From Muraenolepis orangiensis (lineage: Eukaryota; Chordata; Actinopteri; Gadiformes; Muraenolepididae), in NCBI GenBank assembly GCA_027704905.1, contig CM051021.1, positions 1,130,490-1,194,489 on the forward strand: a stretch of DNA of 64,000 nucleotides, read 5' to 3'. The notes under the pieces were generated by a model that saw only the letters and a list, made by a program, of their open reading frames with translations, made no database searches and was not told where the DNA came from. Position numbers and translations under genes: made by a program. Shown here piece by piece: positions 10,990 through 20,968 of this stretch. Numbering within the stretch: the stretch's first letter is position 1; each line of letters opens with the position of its first letter.

Positions 10990-12050
10990 ATGGACCCAGC
11001 GGATCCAGACGCAGTAACAGCAGCCTTACGCGCACAGGGTGCATGCCTGCACCATCACAAGGAGCAGTTTGCAGCCGTGCTGCAGGCCTTGAGAGGACTC
11101 ACGGACCAAAAGCAGGCTCTCCAGGCTTCACTCGACACCCGAATCAGACCCATGGCAGAGTCATATCAACGTATGTTCGCCGATATGGATGCTGGACACC
11201 GCCTGCAGCTTCACCGCCACAGCCAGCGGCTTTCCCACCACCAGCGGACCCAGCTCAGGGAGCTCATGCTATGCCTCGTCTGGCCTCTCCGGAGAAGTTT
11301 TCTGGAGACTCTGGTGATTTACATTTCAAATTGATGCCTTATGTTTATAGCACAGACTACGCCAGGATAGCATTTATTATCTCCCACCTGTCTGGCCAAG
11401 CGGCCGCATGGGCTACTGCTGAATGGGAAAGAAACTCTTTAACATGCCAATCTGTTTATTCAAGCTTTTAAGAGAGTTTTTGATCAGGTCACGCCAGCTA
11501 GGGAAGCAGCTCAGACGCTAGGGAGAATAAAGCAACGTCAGCGTAGGGTAGCAGATTATGCTACATATAGATATATAGAATTCTGCACGATGGCAATAGA
11601 CTGTGACTGGAATGACGCTTCTCTTCGGGACACTTTCAGGAATGGATTGTCAGAAGCCATCAAAGACCAGCTGATGCCTCTAGACCTTCCCACAGACCTA
11701 GACTCAATGATAGCATTAGCTATCAAAATAGACTTGCGAATGTTAGACCGGGAAAGCGAGAGAAAGCAGGTTGGAGTTCCATCCGGAGGTGCCGGGAGGA
11801 GCTTGTCTGTCTTCCCCCCCCCGTCTGGAAAAATCTATCATGGCGATCACCGGCCCAAAGCACCACAGCGCCCTCTGTTGCTCCGGAGGAACCCATGCAG
11901 GTTGGAAGAACCAAAGTGTCTTCAGAGGAACGTCATCGCCGCCTGCTGGACGGGAGTTGTTTTTTCTGCGGGCAACAGGGGCATCAACAGATGACTTGTC
12001 CAGTAAAAGGCCGGGCTCACCGGTGAAAGGGAGGACCCAGGTGAGCCAGT
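10990..12050 (+). pseudogene. gypsy A gag remnant
   Basis: The start ATG at 10990 opens with MDPADPDAV, the usual MDP-type gag start in fish gypsy elements. A frameshift near 11200 moves the reading into the frame that encodes a proline-rich stretch and the capsid-like PRLASPEKFSGDSGDL. A stop at about 11470 precedes the rest of the capsid (NDASLRDTFRNGLSEAIKDQ near 11610). A CCHC zinc knuckle, CFFCGQQGHQQMTC, lies in a third frame near 11958-11999. At least three disruptions prevent a single product. Confidence 0.85.
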
Positions 12051-12058
12051 GTTAATGT

Positions 12059-14585
12059 GTGGGTAATCAGGTTGTAGAACAGGGGGCGCTAGTAGACTCT
12101 GGGGCTGATGAAAGTTTTTTAGATAAGGAACTAGCGCTTAAATTTAACCTGACCCTGATCCTGTTATCCTCGCTTGTAAAGGCAAATGCGCTAGATGGGC
12201 TCCTACTTTTCACAGTCACTCATTGCAAAGAAGCTATTAAGATGTGTATCAATGACAATCATGATAATTTTATAACATGATAACACCCTTTAATTCTGGG
12301 GTTTCCCTGGCTTGTGAAACATAATCCAGTTATCAACTGGCGATCAGGGGAGGTTAAGGGTTGGGGAGAGGAATGCAAGCTGAAGTGTGGCAAGAAAGAG
12401 GTTATAGTGAGGAAACTATCTACTGAAGTAATCAGCGATACTAACTGGCCGAAGTCACCTCATGATTCTCTTTCTGACTACCCAGACTTATCGAAGGTCC
12501 CAACTTGCTATCATGATCTCAAGGAGGTGTTTAGTAAGTCTAGGGCAACCTCGTTACCACCTCATCATCCCTATGATTGTGCCATAGACTTGGTTTCAGG
12601 ATCCACAATTCCAAAAGGTCGAATGTAAGAGGCCATGAGGAAGTACATACCTCTTCACTCGAGCCAGGACTCATTCGACCTTCATCCTCCCCCGCTGGAG
12701 TTGGGGTTTTTTTTGTGGGGAAGAAGGATGGATCTCTTCACCCTTGTATAGATTACAGTCCACTCAACCAGATCACAATCAAGAACCGGTACCCCCTTCC
12801 TTTCATGGACTCTGCTTTTGACTCTGCTTTTTGAGGCTAAAGTTTTCACTAAACTAGACTTGCGTAATGCTTACATTTGGTAAGAACAAGGGAGGGGGAT
12901 GAGTGGAAAACTGGATTTAACACTCCGACAGGGCATTACGAGTACCTTGTGATGCCCTTCGGTCTCACAAATGGTCTCTGATAAACAATGTACTCAGAGA
13001 GTTTTTGAACATTTCTGTGTTTGTATATCTGGATGACATCCTGATTTATTTTTCTCCAGATGAGCAGACACACATCCAACGATGTACATCAGGTATTGCA
13101 ACGTCTACTGGAGAATCAACTTTTTGTAAAGGCAGAAAAGTGTGACTTTCATGCTTCCACAGTCTCGTTCCTGGGGTTCATCATCTCTCCAGGACAAATC
13201 CTGATGGACCCGGCGAAGGTCAGTGCAGTTGCAGATTGGGGGACTCCCAATAGCAGAAAGAAGGTACAGCAATTTCTTGGTTTTGCTCATTTTTACAGAC
13301 GTTTTGTGAGGATGTCACACAATGGTGCAGGCCATTGCTGCACCATTACATGCACTGACCTCGCCGGGCGTTCCCTTTTGTGGAATCCCAAGGCCGGGGA
13401 GGCTTTTGAGGAGCTAAAAGTGAGGTTTACCACAGCTCCTATACTAACTGTTCCTGATCCATCTAGGCAGTTTGTTGTGGAGGTGGATACCTCAAATGAT
13501 GGAGTAGGGGCCATCCACTCACAACGAGCTGTCAAAGATAACAAGATACATCCATGTGCCTTTTTTTCTCGAAAATTGTCTTCTGCAGAAAGGAATTACG
13601 ACGTCGGTAACTGGGTCTGCCCCATCTAAAGGTAACACCACCGTACGGTGGTGACCGATTTTCAAAGATGGTACATTTTATTGCTCTGCATAAATTGCCT
13701 TCTGCTAAAGAGACGGCTCAAGTACTGCTAGACCATGTTGTTCGCATTCATGGAATACACAGAGACATTGTGTCGAACCGGGGTCCACAGTTCAGCTCCA
13801 GGTTCTGGAAAGAATTGTGCACCATCCTGGGAGCGTCCGTCAGCCTCACCTCCGGATACCATCCCCAGTCCAACAGGCAGACGGAGCAGATGAATCAGGA
13901 GCTGGAGACCTGCCTGCGGTGCCTGGTCTCGCAGAACCCCGTGGCCTGGAGTGAGCACTTGACATGGGTTGAGTATGCACACAATTCCTTGCCTACCTCT
14001 TCTACCGGTATGTCTCCTTTTCACTGTGTCTATGACTATAACCACCCTTGTTTCCGGAGTCCAAGAAGGAAGTGGTGGTCCCGTCTGCTCACGCTCTTGT
14101 TAAGAGATGCCACCGTATTTGGGCTGCCGCTCGTCAGGTCCTCCTGAAGAGTTCAATCCGGATGAAGACAGTGGCTGATCGACGGCGGTGGATGGCACCT
14201 ACCTACAGACAGGGGCAGAGGATGTGGCTATCCACAAGAAACTTGCCAATCCATGTCAAGAAAGGTCGCTCCAAGGTTTGTGGGTCCATTTCCCGTTACC
14301 AAGGTCATAAATCCTGTTTCTGTCCATCTTCGTCTACCCAGGTCATCCGTCCATCCGACCTTCAACGTCAGCCGGATTAAGCCAGTATTGGACAGTTCCT
14401 TGGTTCCACCATCCAAACCCCCTCCTCCCCCCCAGGTCATTGATGGCGGCCCGGTGTATGCAGTCAAGTGTCTCTTGGCCGTCAGGAAACGGGGTCGAGG
14501 TCGGCAATTCTTGGTTGACTGGGAGGGATATGGCCCCGAGGAACGGTCGGGGGTTCCGTCCAGTTTCATCATCAGGCAGGGACTT
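12059..14585 (+). pseudogene. gypsy A pol remnant (PR-RT-RNaseH-IN-chromodomain)
   Basis: Protease: GALVDSGADESFLD with the DSG active-site motif at about 12090. RT: an RPSSSPAGVGVFFVGKKDGS finger segment near 12680, VMPFGLTNG near 12950, and YLDDIL near 13026, but in frames interrupted by stops. Connection and RNase H: WGTPNSRKKVQQFLGFAHFY, then VVEVDTSNDGVGAI near 13480. Sequence between RNase H and the integrase core is missing at about 13625-13668. Integrase core: SNRGPQFSSRFWKEL and GYHPQSNRQTEQMNQELE. Chromodomain: AVKCLLAVRKRGRGRQFLVD and WEGYGPEE at 14460-14540. It would have copied and integrated the element; it is dead here. Confidence 0.9.
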
Positions 14586-15294
14586 ATAGGCCTATATCAC
14601 GGCACAGTTGAAAGCCGGAAGTACCCGTTAAAAATTGCTGAAGCAGTGTATCGCAAGTTCCGGTTAATGCATTCACCTTAGCATTCACCATTGCGGACAG
14701 TTATCGCTGGACAACATCGCTGCATAACCTTGTAACCGTGTAGGTCAAGACGATGTGGTTCAACTAGTGAATGAACACTCTACAGTGAAGAAGTCTAAAT
14801 CCGAATCATACAATTCCCCGACATTGTGTCTTGTGGCTCTATCTGGATATATCACCATATAACGAAGGCGATTTTGTGTAGGAGCAGAGGTATGCCTATG
14901 TATTTAATATAGGCTATTTATTTGATGGATTTTGATTATTTCAATGTACCTTTTCATTTACGTGTTAATATGTAGTGTGCAGCTGTATATTTTATAAAAG
15001 GGAATGCCTGTTATTCTTGTGAATATGAGTTGTCTTAAAATAAAAGTGCTTGTGACATACTTGTGGCATTGAGTTAAAACCGAATTTGTATAAAATACCG
15101 ATATATATCGTATATCGCGATGCAGCCTAAAAATACCGGGTTTTGGTCCGTATCGCCCAGCCCTACTTGGGACCAGTGCTTTTAATCATACACTTACCCG
15201 TCATTATGTGTCTATATTTGGATGAGAGATGGAGTGTGTGTGGGGGTCAGGACCAGTGTTTTTAATCATACCCGACATTATTAGCCTATTCCGC

Positions 15295-17086
15295 TCACTT
15301 TGAGACGTATATGCTCTCCTTGTCAAAGTGCAAACTGCAGACATACGCGCTACCCCTGAGAACATTTACATTTACATTTAGGACATTTGGCAGATGTTTT
15401 TATCCAAAGCGACTTACAAGGTGTACATTAGTTGAAGTAGACAATAGCATAACGCTGAGGTACGCGAACATAAAAATAGAGCAGTTCACAAGCATTCATA
15501 TTATCAAGATGAATAACACAATTTCGTACTGCCAGGTCACCTGCTTAAGTAGCTGTGATAAGAACGTGTTATCAACATTAAGGATATACACTTGCTAGAA
15601 TATACGACATGCTAAGAGCTATTAATGTCAGGATTTAGTTAATTTAAGTTAGGGGTTCAGAAAGGAGAAGGAGGGTTCATGGAGAGTCCAGGTGGACTCT
15701 GAACAGGTGGGTTTTGAGTCTCTTGCGGAAGCTGACGAGGGAATCTGCCATCCTGACATGAGACGGGAGTTCATTCCACCACTGTGGAGCCAGAGCCATG
15801 AAGAGCTGGGTCTTGGAAGAGCGATGCTTGGTTGTTTTCAGTGAAGGTCGAACAAGTCGCCTGGCAGAAGTTGAGCGGAGCGCTCTGGCTGGGATGTAGG
15901 GCTTGACCAACGTTTGGAGGTAGGTTGGGGCAGTTCCATTGACTGCCCTGAAGGTCAGTACCAGAGTCTTGAACTTGATGCGAGCATTTACCGGAAGCCA
16001 GTGGAGATCGCGGAAGAGAGGGGTCACGTGGGAGAATTTTGGTAGGTTGTACCAGGCGTGCTGCTGCATTCTGGATGCGTTGAAGGGGCTTGGTTGCAGA
16101 GGCGGGGAGTCCCGCTAGGAGAGAGTTGCAGTAGTCGAGGCGGGTGATGACGAGCGCTTGGACCAGGATCTGCGCCGCTTCACGTGTGAGGAAGGGCCGG
16201 ATCCTACCGATGTTGTAGAGGGCAATTCTGCAAGATCGGGCCACCGCGGTGACGTTGGCATTGCAGGACAGCTGGTCATCTAGCACCACACCAAGGTCTC
16301 TTGTTGTGGTTGAGGGGGAAACTTGGGTGTTCTCAATGGTGACCAGTAGGTCCATCTGAGGGCAGTCTTTCCCTGGTATGAAGAGGAGCTCAGTCTTGTC
16401 AAGGTTGAGCTTCAGGTGGTTGGCGGCTGTCCATCTGCTGATGTCGGCCAGGCATTTAGAGATGCGTGTTGCGATTTGGGTTTCTGAGGGGGGAAAGGAG
16501 AGAAACAGTTGAGTGTCATCCGCATAGCAGTGATAGGAGAAGCCATGAGATGTGATTACAGAGCCTAGAGATTTAGTGTAAAGAGAAAACAGAAGTCCCA
16601 ATACTGAGCCTTGGGGGACTTCGGTGTCCAGGGTGCAGGGTCTGGACAGGGAACCGTTCCATGTGACCTGATAAGTGCGATCTGCGAGGTAGGAGGTGAA
16701 CCAGGATAACGCAGTTCCATCGATTCCAAGCTCGGCGAGAGTGAAGAGAAGGATCTGGTGGTTCACTGTGTCGAACGCCGCAGACAGGTCGAGAAGGATC
16801 AGTACTGATGAGAGGGACGAGCTTCTGGCATCATGAAGAGACTCTGTCACTCCGAGCAGTGCCGTCTCCGTGGAGTGCGCAGCCTTGAAGTCTGACTGGT
16901 GAGGGTCGAGTAGGTTGTTCTGGGAACATGAAACGAGGGACCTTCATCCCTCCTTATCAGCCTCACACAAGACTTGCGGAGGAGTTTGTCTTTCGGGAAA
17001 TCGTGTAAACTGAGGTAGGGCTGTCTTTGTTTAGACGTTGAGCAGCCCGGTACACTACAACAACAGCGACGAGAGGAGGCGGACAC
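15295..17086 (-). pseudogene. THAP-domain transposase N-terminus, split by an L2
   Basis: From ATG 17086 the minus strand encodes a Ser/Arg-rich start, then CSVPGC (first zinc ligands), LSLHDFPKD (the THAP Phe-Pro motif), LIRRDEGPSFHV, and stops at the L2 junction near 16928. On the other side of the L2 (15357 leftward) the sequence resumes as GSAYVCSLHF, giving the Cys and His that complete the C2CH zinc finger. If one copy of the ATGTTC junction sequence is removed with the L2, the two halves are in the same frame. A stop follows at about 15296 (after SIYVSK). THAP domains bind DNA; in P-like transposases they recognise the element's own ends. No catalytic domain is present. Confidence 0.75.
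15363..16928 (-). mobile_element. L2-clade LINE, 5'-truncated (L2 copy 1)
   Basis: The minus strand encodes the reverse transcriptase from NNLLDPHQSDFKAAHSTETA onward, including LDLSAAFDTVNHQILL, PQGSVLG, CYADDTQLFLS (catalytic YADD) and LDYCNSLLAGLPASA. A frameshift near 16055 separates this from the C-terminus, which continues from LPKFSHVTPLFRDLHWLP to RLKTHLFRVHLDSP at 15677. The 3' end is the typical GTAAGTCGCTTTGGATAAAA sequence followed by ATGTAA repeats. The sequence ATGTTC occurs at both junctions and may be the target duplication. It is about 1.57 kb; a full L2 is longer and starts with an endonuclease that is absent here. Confidence 0.9.
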
Positions 17087-17258
17087 AGTTTGTCACGTAT
17101 CTGGGGTAACTACCGGAAGTAAGAGTACGCTGCTTGGCGATTTTTAACATTCCGGAAGCAGGAAATGTGACATAGGCCTATTGAGGACTTTTATAGGAGA
17201 CATCCAGAAGCTCCTGGGCCGTCAGGAGTCGTCCCTAGAGGGGGGGGGGGGGGGGTTC

Positions 17259-17672
17259 TGTTGTGCGTCGCCAACTATGCTGAATGTTTGTCAAGTTTCT
17301 GTTTTATTCATGTATCATGTTTAGTTTAGTTCCAGGGTTTTATTTCAATAGTCCATCTTCCTCCCGCCCCCTGTGATTGGTTATGTCATTATTGTTTGCA
17401 CCTGGTGATGTCTCCTGGCATAAATAGGTCCAGGAGTTCACTGTCTCGTTGCAAGATTGTCTCGTTGTGATATGCCGAGTTCTCCAGCGGTTTGTTTCCT
17501 CGTCATGCCACGCCACCGTCAGGTTTTTTGTGATTAGTTATTTTGCTTTTGAGCTTTTCAATCATAGAGTGATTTTTGTGTTGGACCTTGCTTTTTTCAG
17601 TAAAGACTCTTTTTACTCTATCACTGTGTCTACATTCGTGCTTTTGGGTCCACACCTTGTACGTCCGTGACA
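17259..17672 (+). repeat. gypsy A 3' LTR
   Basis: Starts directly after a run of G residues and TTC, reads TGTTGTGCGTCGCC at its start and TCCGTGACA at its end, and is followed by the AAAAG target duplication. Confidence 0.93.
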
Positions 17673-17904
17673 AAAAGGCACAGTACTAAACAGTTATTGA
17701 TTCATGTTTCTCATTGGCTCGTATTAACAGAAAGGGATTTGAAGAGATTTGAAAGAACCTCTGTTTGCCCCTAAAAGGTTTTAGTTCTCCCTGTTGTCAT
17801 ATTAATACTAATATATTGATATATTAGTCGATAATATTCATATGTTAATATTATCGAGAGCAAACGTCCCCTTCTCAACCTGAACCACACCATATGTATC
17901 TAAA

Positions 17905-18105
17905 TCTAGAGGATTGAGTCCTCTTTATTGGTCACATACACATTGTACATTGTACACACACATACACAGTGAAATGATTTTCTCTGCATTTAACCCATCC
18001 TAGTATTAGAAGCAGTGGGCAGCCATAAGTGTTTCGGGAACTTAAACTGGCGGACCTTCCGGTTCCCAAGCCAAGTCCCAACCAACTGAGCTATCCTGCC
18101 GCTCC
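17905..18105 (-). mobile_element. tRNA-derived SINE, copy 1 (internally deleted)
   Basis: Read on the minus strand: GGCAGGATAGCTCAGTTGGT with box-A features, then the GCTTGGGAACCGGAAGGTCC segment, and the tail that includes GATGGGTTAAATGCAGAGA and ends AATAAAGAGGACTC. About 80 bp of the body between the head and CTGCCCACTGC is missing compared with 18345-18605. Confidence 0.85.
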
Positions 18106-18344
18106 CATATAGTTAAGTATAGTATTGTCTAGTCCCTAAATCCCGCCTAGAAGGCGAGACTTCTTCTGTGTTCCTGTAGTTCTTTAGACTTCTTCTCTCT
18201 GGAGTGGAAGAGTGCTTAGGAGGAGAGCGGGTCGTAAAGCGTCTCCTGTGAAGCCCTTGAGACGATCACTGTGATTAAGGGCTGTACAGATACAATTGAC
18301 TTTAATGGAACCACAGGTGGTAAACCATCCACTGAGGAGGTAGA

Positions 18345-18605
18345 GGGGCGGCAGGGTAGCTCAGTCTGTTGGGACTTGGGGCTTGGGAACCGGAAGGTTG
18401 CTCGTTCAAGTCCCTGAAACACCTGGGCCGCACTGCCGAGGTGCCCTTGAGCAAGGCACCACACCCCAACACTGCTCCCTGGGCAGCTGTATATACAATA
18501 GCTGCCCATTGCTACTAATACTAGGATGGGTTAAATGCAGAGAAACACATATCACTGTGTGTGTGTACATGTGACCAATGAAGACGATTCAATCCTCCAG
18601 ATTTA
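18345..18605 (+). mobile_element. tRNA-derived SINE, copy 2 (near full length)
   Basis: Head GGCAGGGTAGCTCAGTCTGT (box A) and GCTCGTTCAAGTCCCTGAAA (box B), typical of RNA polymerase III promoters taken from a tRNA. The body has GTGCCCTTGAGCAAGGCACC and GCAGCTGTATATACAATAGC, and the tail ends AATGAAGACGATTCAATCC. The same family recurs at 17905, 22236, 30878, 41235, 45058, 50712 and 55150. Confidence 0.9.
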
Positions 18606-18911
18606 GATTCAGGTTTAGGTAGGTAGTGTATACTACAGAACTAGGGCTGGGCTGGACGGTACGGTCCAAAATCTCATATAGTGATTATTTGGATGGATAT
18701 TAAGATGAGATATTATTCAGTATCGGTGGGGATGGTTGTTTAGGCCTCACAATAGTTGTTGTTGTTGTTGTTTGCATCTCTGCCTCACTACAATACTCAC
18801 TTTATAACAGTGTTATCAATTATTATACTATATTGTACTTGGCCAGACTGTGATTTGGACAACATGTGGACTTGATGGTTCCGCGCTGCACAGAAAGCCA
18901 ATCAAACTCAC
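18606..18911. other. intron-like; end of a hAT-like element
   Basis: CTAGGGCTGGGCTGGACGGT near 18643 resembles the termini of hAT-type elements in fish (compare the inverted CGCCCAGCCCT at about 15155), but no matching second end is visible. A short GTT run is at about 18753. Confidence 0.4.
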
Positions 18912-18980
18912 CTTTTCTCACACTTGATGTAGTTCCCCGGTCCGTCTTTACCGCAGTTCCCGAAGGCGTTCCCGGCAGTC
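18912..18980 (-). CDS. adam33: ADAM33-like cysteine-rich domain exon (GNCGKD)
   Basis: A 69-bp exon with acceptor CTTTGAG and donor G|GTGAGT. It encodes TAGNAFGNCGKDGPGNYIKC and EK, matching the S/V-A-G-D-x-x-G-N-C-G-K/Q-D block of the ADAM cysteine-rich domain. In related ADAMs the next exon begins with an A-x-C-G-K-x-Q-C motif; I could not find that exon between here and 8527, an interval now filled by gypsy A. Confidence 0.8.
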
Positions 18981-19112
18981 CTCAAAGCAGGCGTTGTTTA
19001 GGGCACCTCTGGGTAGGCCACTCATTATCAGATGGAGATCATTGGTTAAAACCCTCATGGGAAGGGGTTTAGCGCTAGCCTACAGTAGCCCCAGAGCTGC
19101 AGGCACTGCTGC

Positions 19113-19149
<37 letters not shown>

Positions 19150-20248
19150 GGCTAGTGCTGGCTAGCCTAGGGTCTCTGGTGTTCTTCATGTGCTCCTGTG
19201 GTCAAGACTCAAGATTCAAGATTCAAGATGTATTTATTCTCCATATGCAACAAGTACAATGGAATGCTTACTCCCCATTCCCTCCCGCAATATATACTAC
19301 ACTATGTACTATATTAATACTATACAACACTATACTATAAACATAACAATAAAGTGACTGATGGATGATATATACATTGAATATACATTGAATAATCCGG
19401 TGTTGAATTGTGCAAAAAACATTTAAAAAGCATTTTAAAGTGCCAGTAGTGCAGCAGCATCATGAATACAGTGCAGTACAGTGAGTGCAGAACAGTGCAG
19501 TAGCTGTAATGAGTCCAGAAAGTCCAGCAAAAGTATGATAGTGTAATGTAATATGGATGACAATGTTATGCTAGTGGCAGCACTCCTAGCAGTTTAGTAG
19601 GTCAATGCCTGTGGATAAAAACTATCCTTAAACCTGGTAGTCCTTGTAAAGATGCTGCGGAACCGGCGACCGGATGGTAGGGGGGAGAAGAGATGGGGCC
19701 CAGGGTGGGTGTTTCCTCACTATAGTGTGAGTGTGTACATGTCTTAGTGTTATCACTAACTAGTGTTGTTACAACGGACCTGAATGTGGAAGTGACCCGA
19801 GTTCTTTTGCATCCCTTGATCGCTGGAACGGAGGCTAAAATCCAGGACAGACTGAAAGCACGCTTTGCTTTTCCTTTCATGGGCTTTTGACAAGTAGTGA
19901 TGACTTCCAACTCTAGCATTGGTAGCATAAGCCGCCTGTAACTTCACTGTCAAAAGACACTTGGTTGTGCTTTTGCTTTAGGCCTGATGCTGTTTCTAGA
20001 TCTACTGCTTTAGTCTTGATGCTGTTTCTAGATCCACTGATAATATAGTCTTCATGCTGTTGCAAGTTCCACTGCTTTAGTCTCAATGTTTTTTGTTGAC
20101 TCACAAACCTTAATATTGACTAAACACCGTTGTGTAAAGTCAGGGTTAATCCTAACCCACTACCCCTAACCATAACCCTAACCCCCTCACGCTAATGCTA
20201 TGTATCAATGTTTATGTTAAGTTCAAAGTGTCACATGACCCCCCTCAC
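18981..20248 (-). other. interval where ADAM disintegrin exons should be; LINE tail instead
   Basis: Only 1268 bp separate the active-site exon from the GNCGKD exon, but in this family about 170 residues of disintegrin and adjoining sequence should be encoded between them. I read the minus strand and found no cysteine-dense segment. The interval holds a short GT run (19116-19145), the 3' part of a LINE (about 19205-19760), a minus-strand frame at about 19780-19960 of unknown origin, and an imperfect 34-bp repeat (about 19978-20085). Confidence 0.65.
19205..19760 (-). mobile_element. non-LTR retrotransposon 3' fragment
   Basis: The left end has TTCAAGA repeats and the string CATATGCAACAAGTACAATG, also found at 26415-26500. 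Its right part matches, inverted, the LINE fragment near 31930-31975 (CTACTAAACTGCTAGGAGTG). The coding trace LPSGRRFRSIF-like segment near 19655 is typical of LINE protein C-termini. Confidence 0.7.
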
Positions 20249-20391
20249 CCCGTGGCGGCGGCCATGACACAGCCTCCCTGCTGGGCCGTGGCCTCCAGGC
20301 AGCATCCCTCGTGGTCGTGGCTCATCCAGAAGTTGTGTCCGATCTCGAGGGCCATGGTGGCAGCAGCGCCGATGGGCAGATCAGAGTGGTC
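20249..20391 (-). CDS. adam33: ADAM33-like metalloprotease active-site exon, zinc site lost
   Basis: A 143-bp exon with strong acceptor TCTTCTCCCATCAG and donor G|GTGAGG. It opens with DHSDLPIGAAATMALEIGHN and continues FWMSHDHEGCCLEATAQQGG CVMAAATG, nearly colinear with the ADAM33 and ADAM19 catalytic exon. The family motif is H-E-x-x-H-x-x-G-x-x-H; here it reads L-E-I-G-H-N-F-W-M-S-H. The first His is Leu (CTC, one step from CAC) and the Gly is Trp (TGG, one step from GGG). The glutamate, the other two histidines and the downstream Met are kept. Without the first His, zinc should not be held correctly, so no protease activity is expected. The frame is otherwise open. Confidence 0.88.
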
Positions 20392-20429
20392 CTGATGGGA
20401 GAAGACCAGGAGTCAGAATAGTATCTATA

Positions 20430-20435
20430 ATAATT

Positions 20436-20519
<84 letters not shown>

Positions 20520-20590
20520 TAATGTATAATAATATAATCAATCAATAATAATAATAATAATAATATCAATAATAAAAATAATAATAAATA
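20430..20590. repeat. (AAT/ATT)n with strand switch
   Basis: AAT-type units run to about 20452, ATT units to about 20491, then AAT units again, so the array is self-complementary and could fold. Confidence 0.95.
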
Positions 20591-20680
20591 ATAAATCAGA
20601 AGAACCAGAAGAATACAATATATTTGTCATGACAGACAACGATAGACAACCAACAAACACACAGAAAAACATTACACAAA

Positions 20681-20684
<4 letters not shown>

Positions 20685-20736
<52 letters not shown>

Positions 20737-20788
20737 CACACACAGGGTCACATGCATGCACACACACACAGGGTCACACACACACACA

Positions 20789-20872
<84 letters not shown>
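20685..20872. repeat. (CA)n microsatellite with interruptions
   Basis: CA runs separated by AAAACACACACAGGGTCACATGC-like spacers; the final run (about 20796-20871) is uninterrupted. Confidence 0.95.
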
Positions 20873-20874
<2 letters not shown>

Positions 20875-20968
20875 GAGAGAGACACATGGGATAATAATAA
20901 TCAAAAAATGAAAGAATGTTTAAAATAGGAGAGAAAAAGGAAAGGTTTATCCATCTGTTTCCACGGAC

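Larger units (their letters stand above)
14586..17181 (-). mobile_element. THAP-domain (P-element-like) DNA transposon nested in gypsy A
   Basis: Both ends begin with ATAGGCCTAT and continue as an imperfect inverted repeat of roughly 80 bp. The left end and the reverse complement of the right end share TCAC, a CCGGAA block, GTTAAAAAT and a GAAGCAG/CAAGCAG block. Gypsy A chromodomain-tail sequence resumes immediately right of 17181 (YRRHPEAPGPSGVVPRGG), which shows insertion into that frame. Flanks share GGACTT, a possible part of the target duplication. Inside is a THAP zinc-finger coding segment interrupted by an L2. Assignment to the P superfamily rests on the THAP domain and is an inference. 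Another transposon end (reading CGCCCAGCCCT) lies at about 15100-15165. Confidence 0.7.
10556..17672 (+). mobile_element. Ty3/gypsy LTR retrotransposon with chromodomain (gypsy A)
   Basis: Complete from LTR to LTR. The two LTRs (416 and 414 bp) are nearly identical, start TGTTGTGCGTCGCC, end CCGTGACA, and are flanked by a perfect 5-bp target duplication AAAAG (10551-10555 and 17673-17677). The internal region holds gag, protease, reverse transcriptase, RNase H, integrase and chromodomain segments in that order. A G-rich polypurine tract (17239-17255) precedes the 3' LTR. The coding region is broken by frameshifts and by a deletion near 13630. A 2.6-kb THAP-domain transposon carrying an L2 LINE is inserted in the chromodomain tail, so the gypsy alone would be about 4.5 kb. 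Confidence 0.93.

Noticed and set aside
20150..20190. CCCTAACCATAACCCTAACC, resembling telomere repeat
   Set aside because: Vertebrate telomeres are TTAGGG arrays; this is two or three degenerate units with other spacers and is too short to claim an interstitial telomere.
20249..20391. Assignment of the ADAM exons to ADAM12 or ADAM19
   Set aside because: The DHS-x-LPIGAAATM start, the GCC-x-EA...GGCVMAAATG end and the PDSWV prodomain text fit ADAM33 better from memory; ADAM19 stays possible and an alignment is needed.
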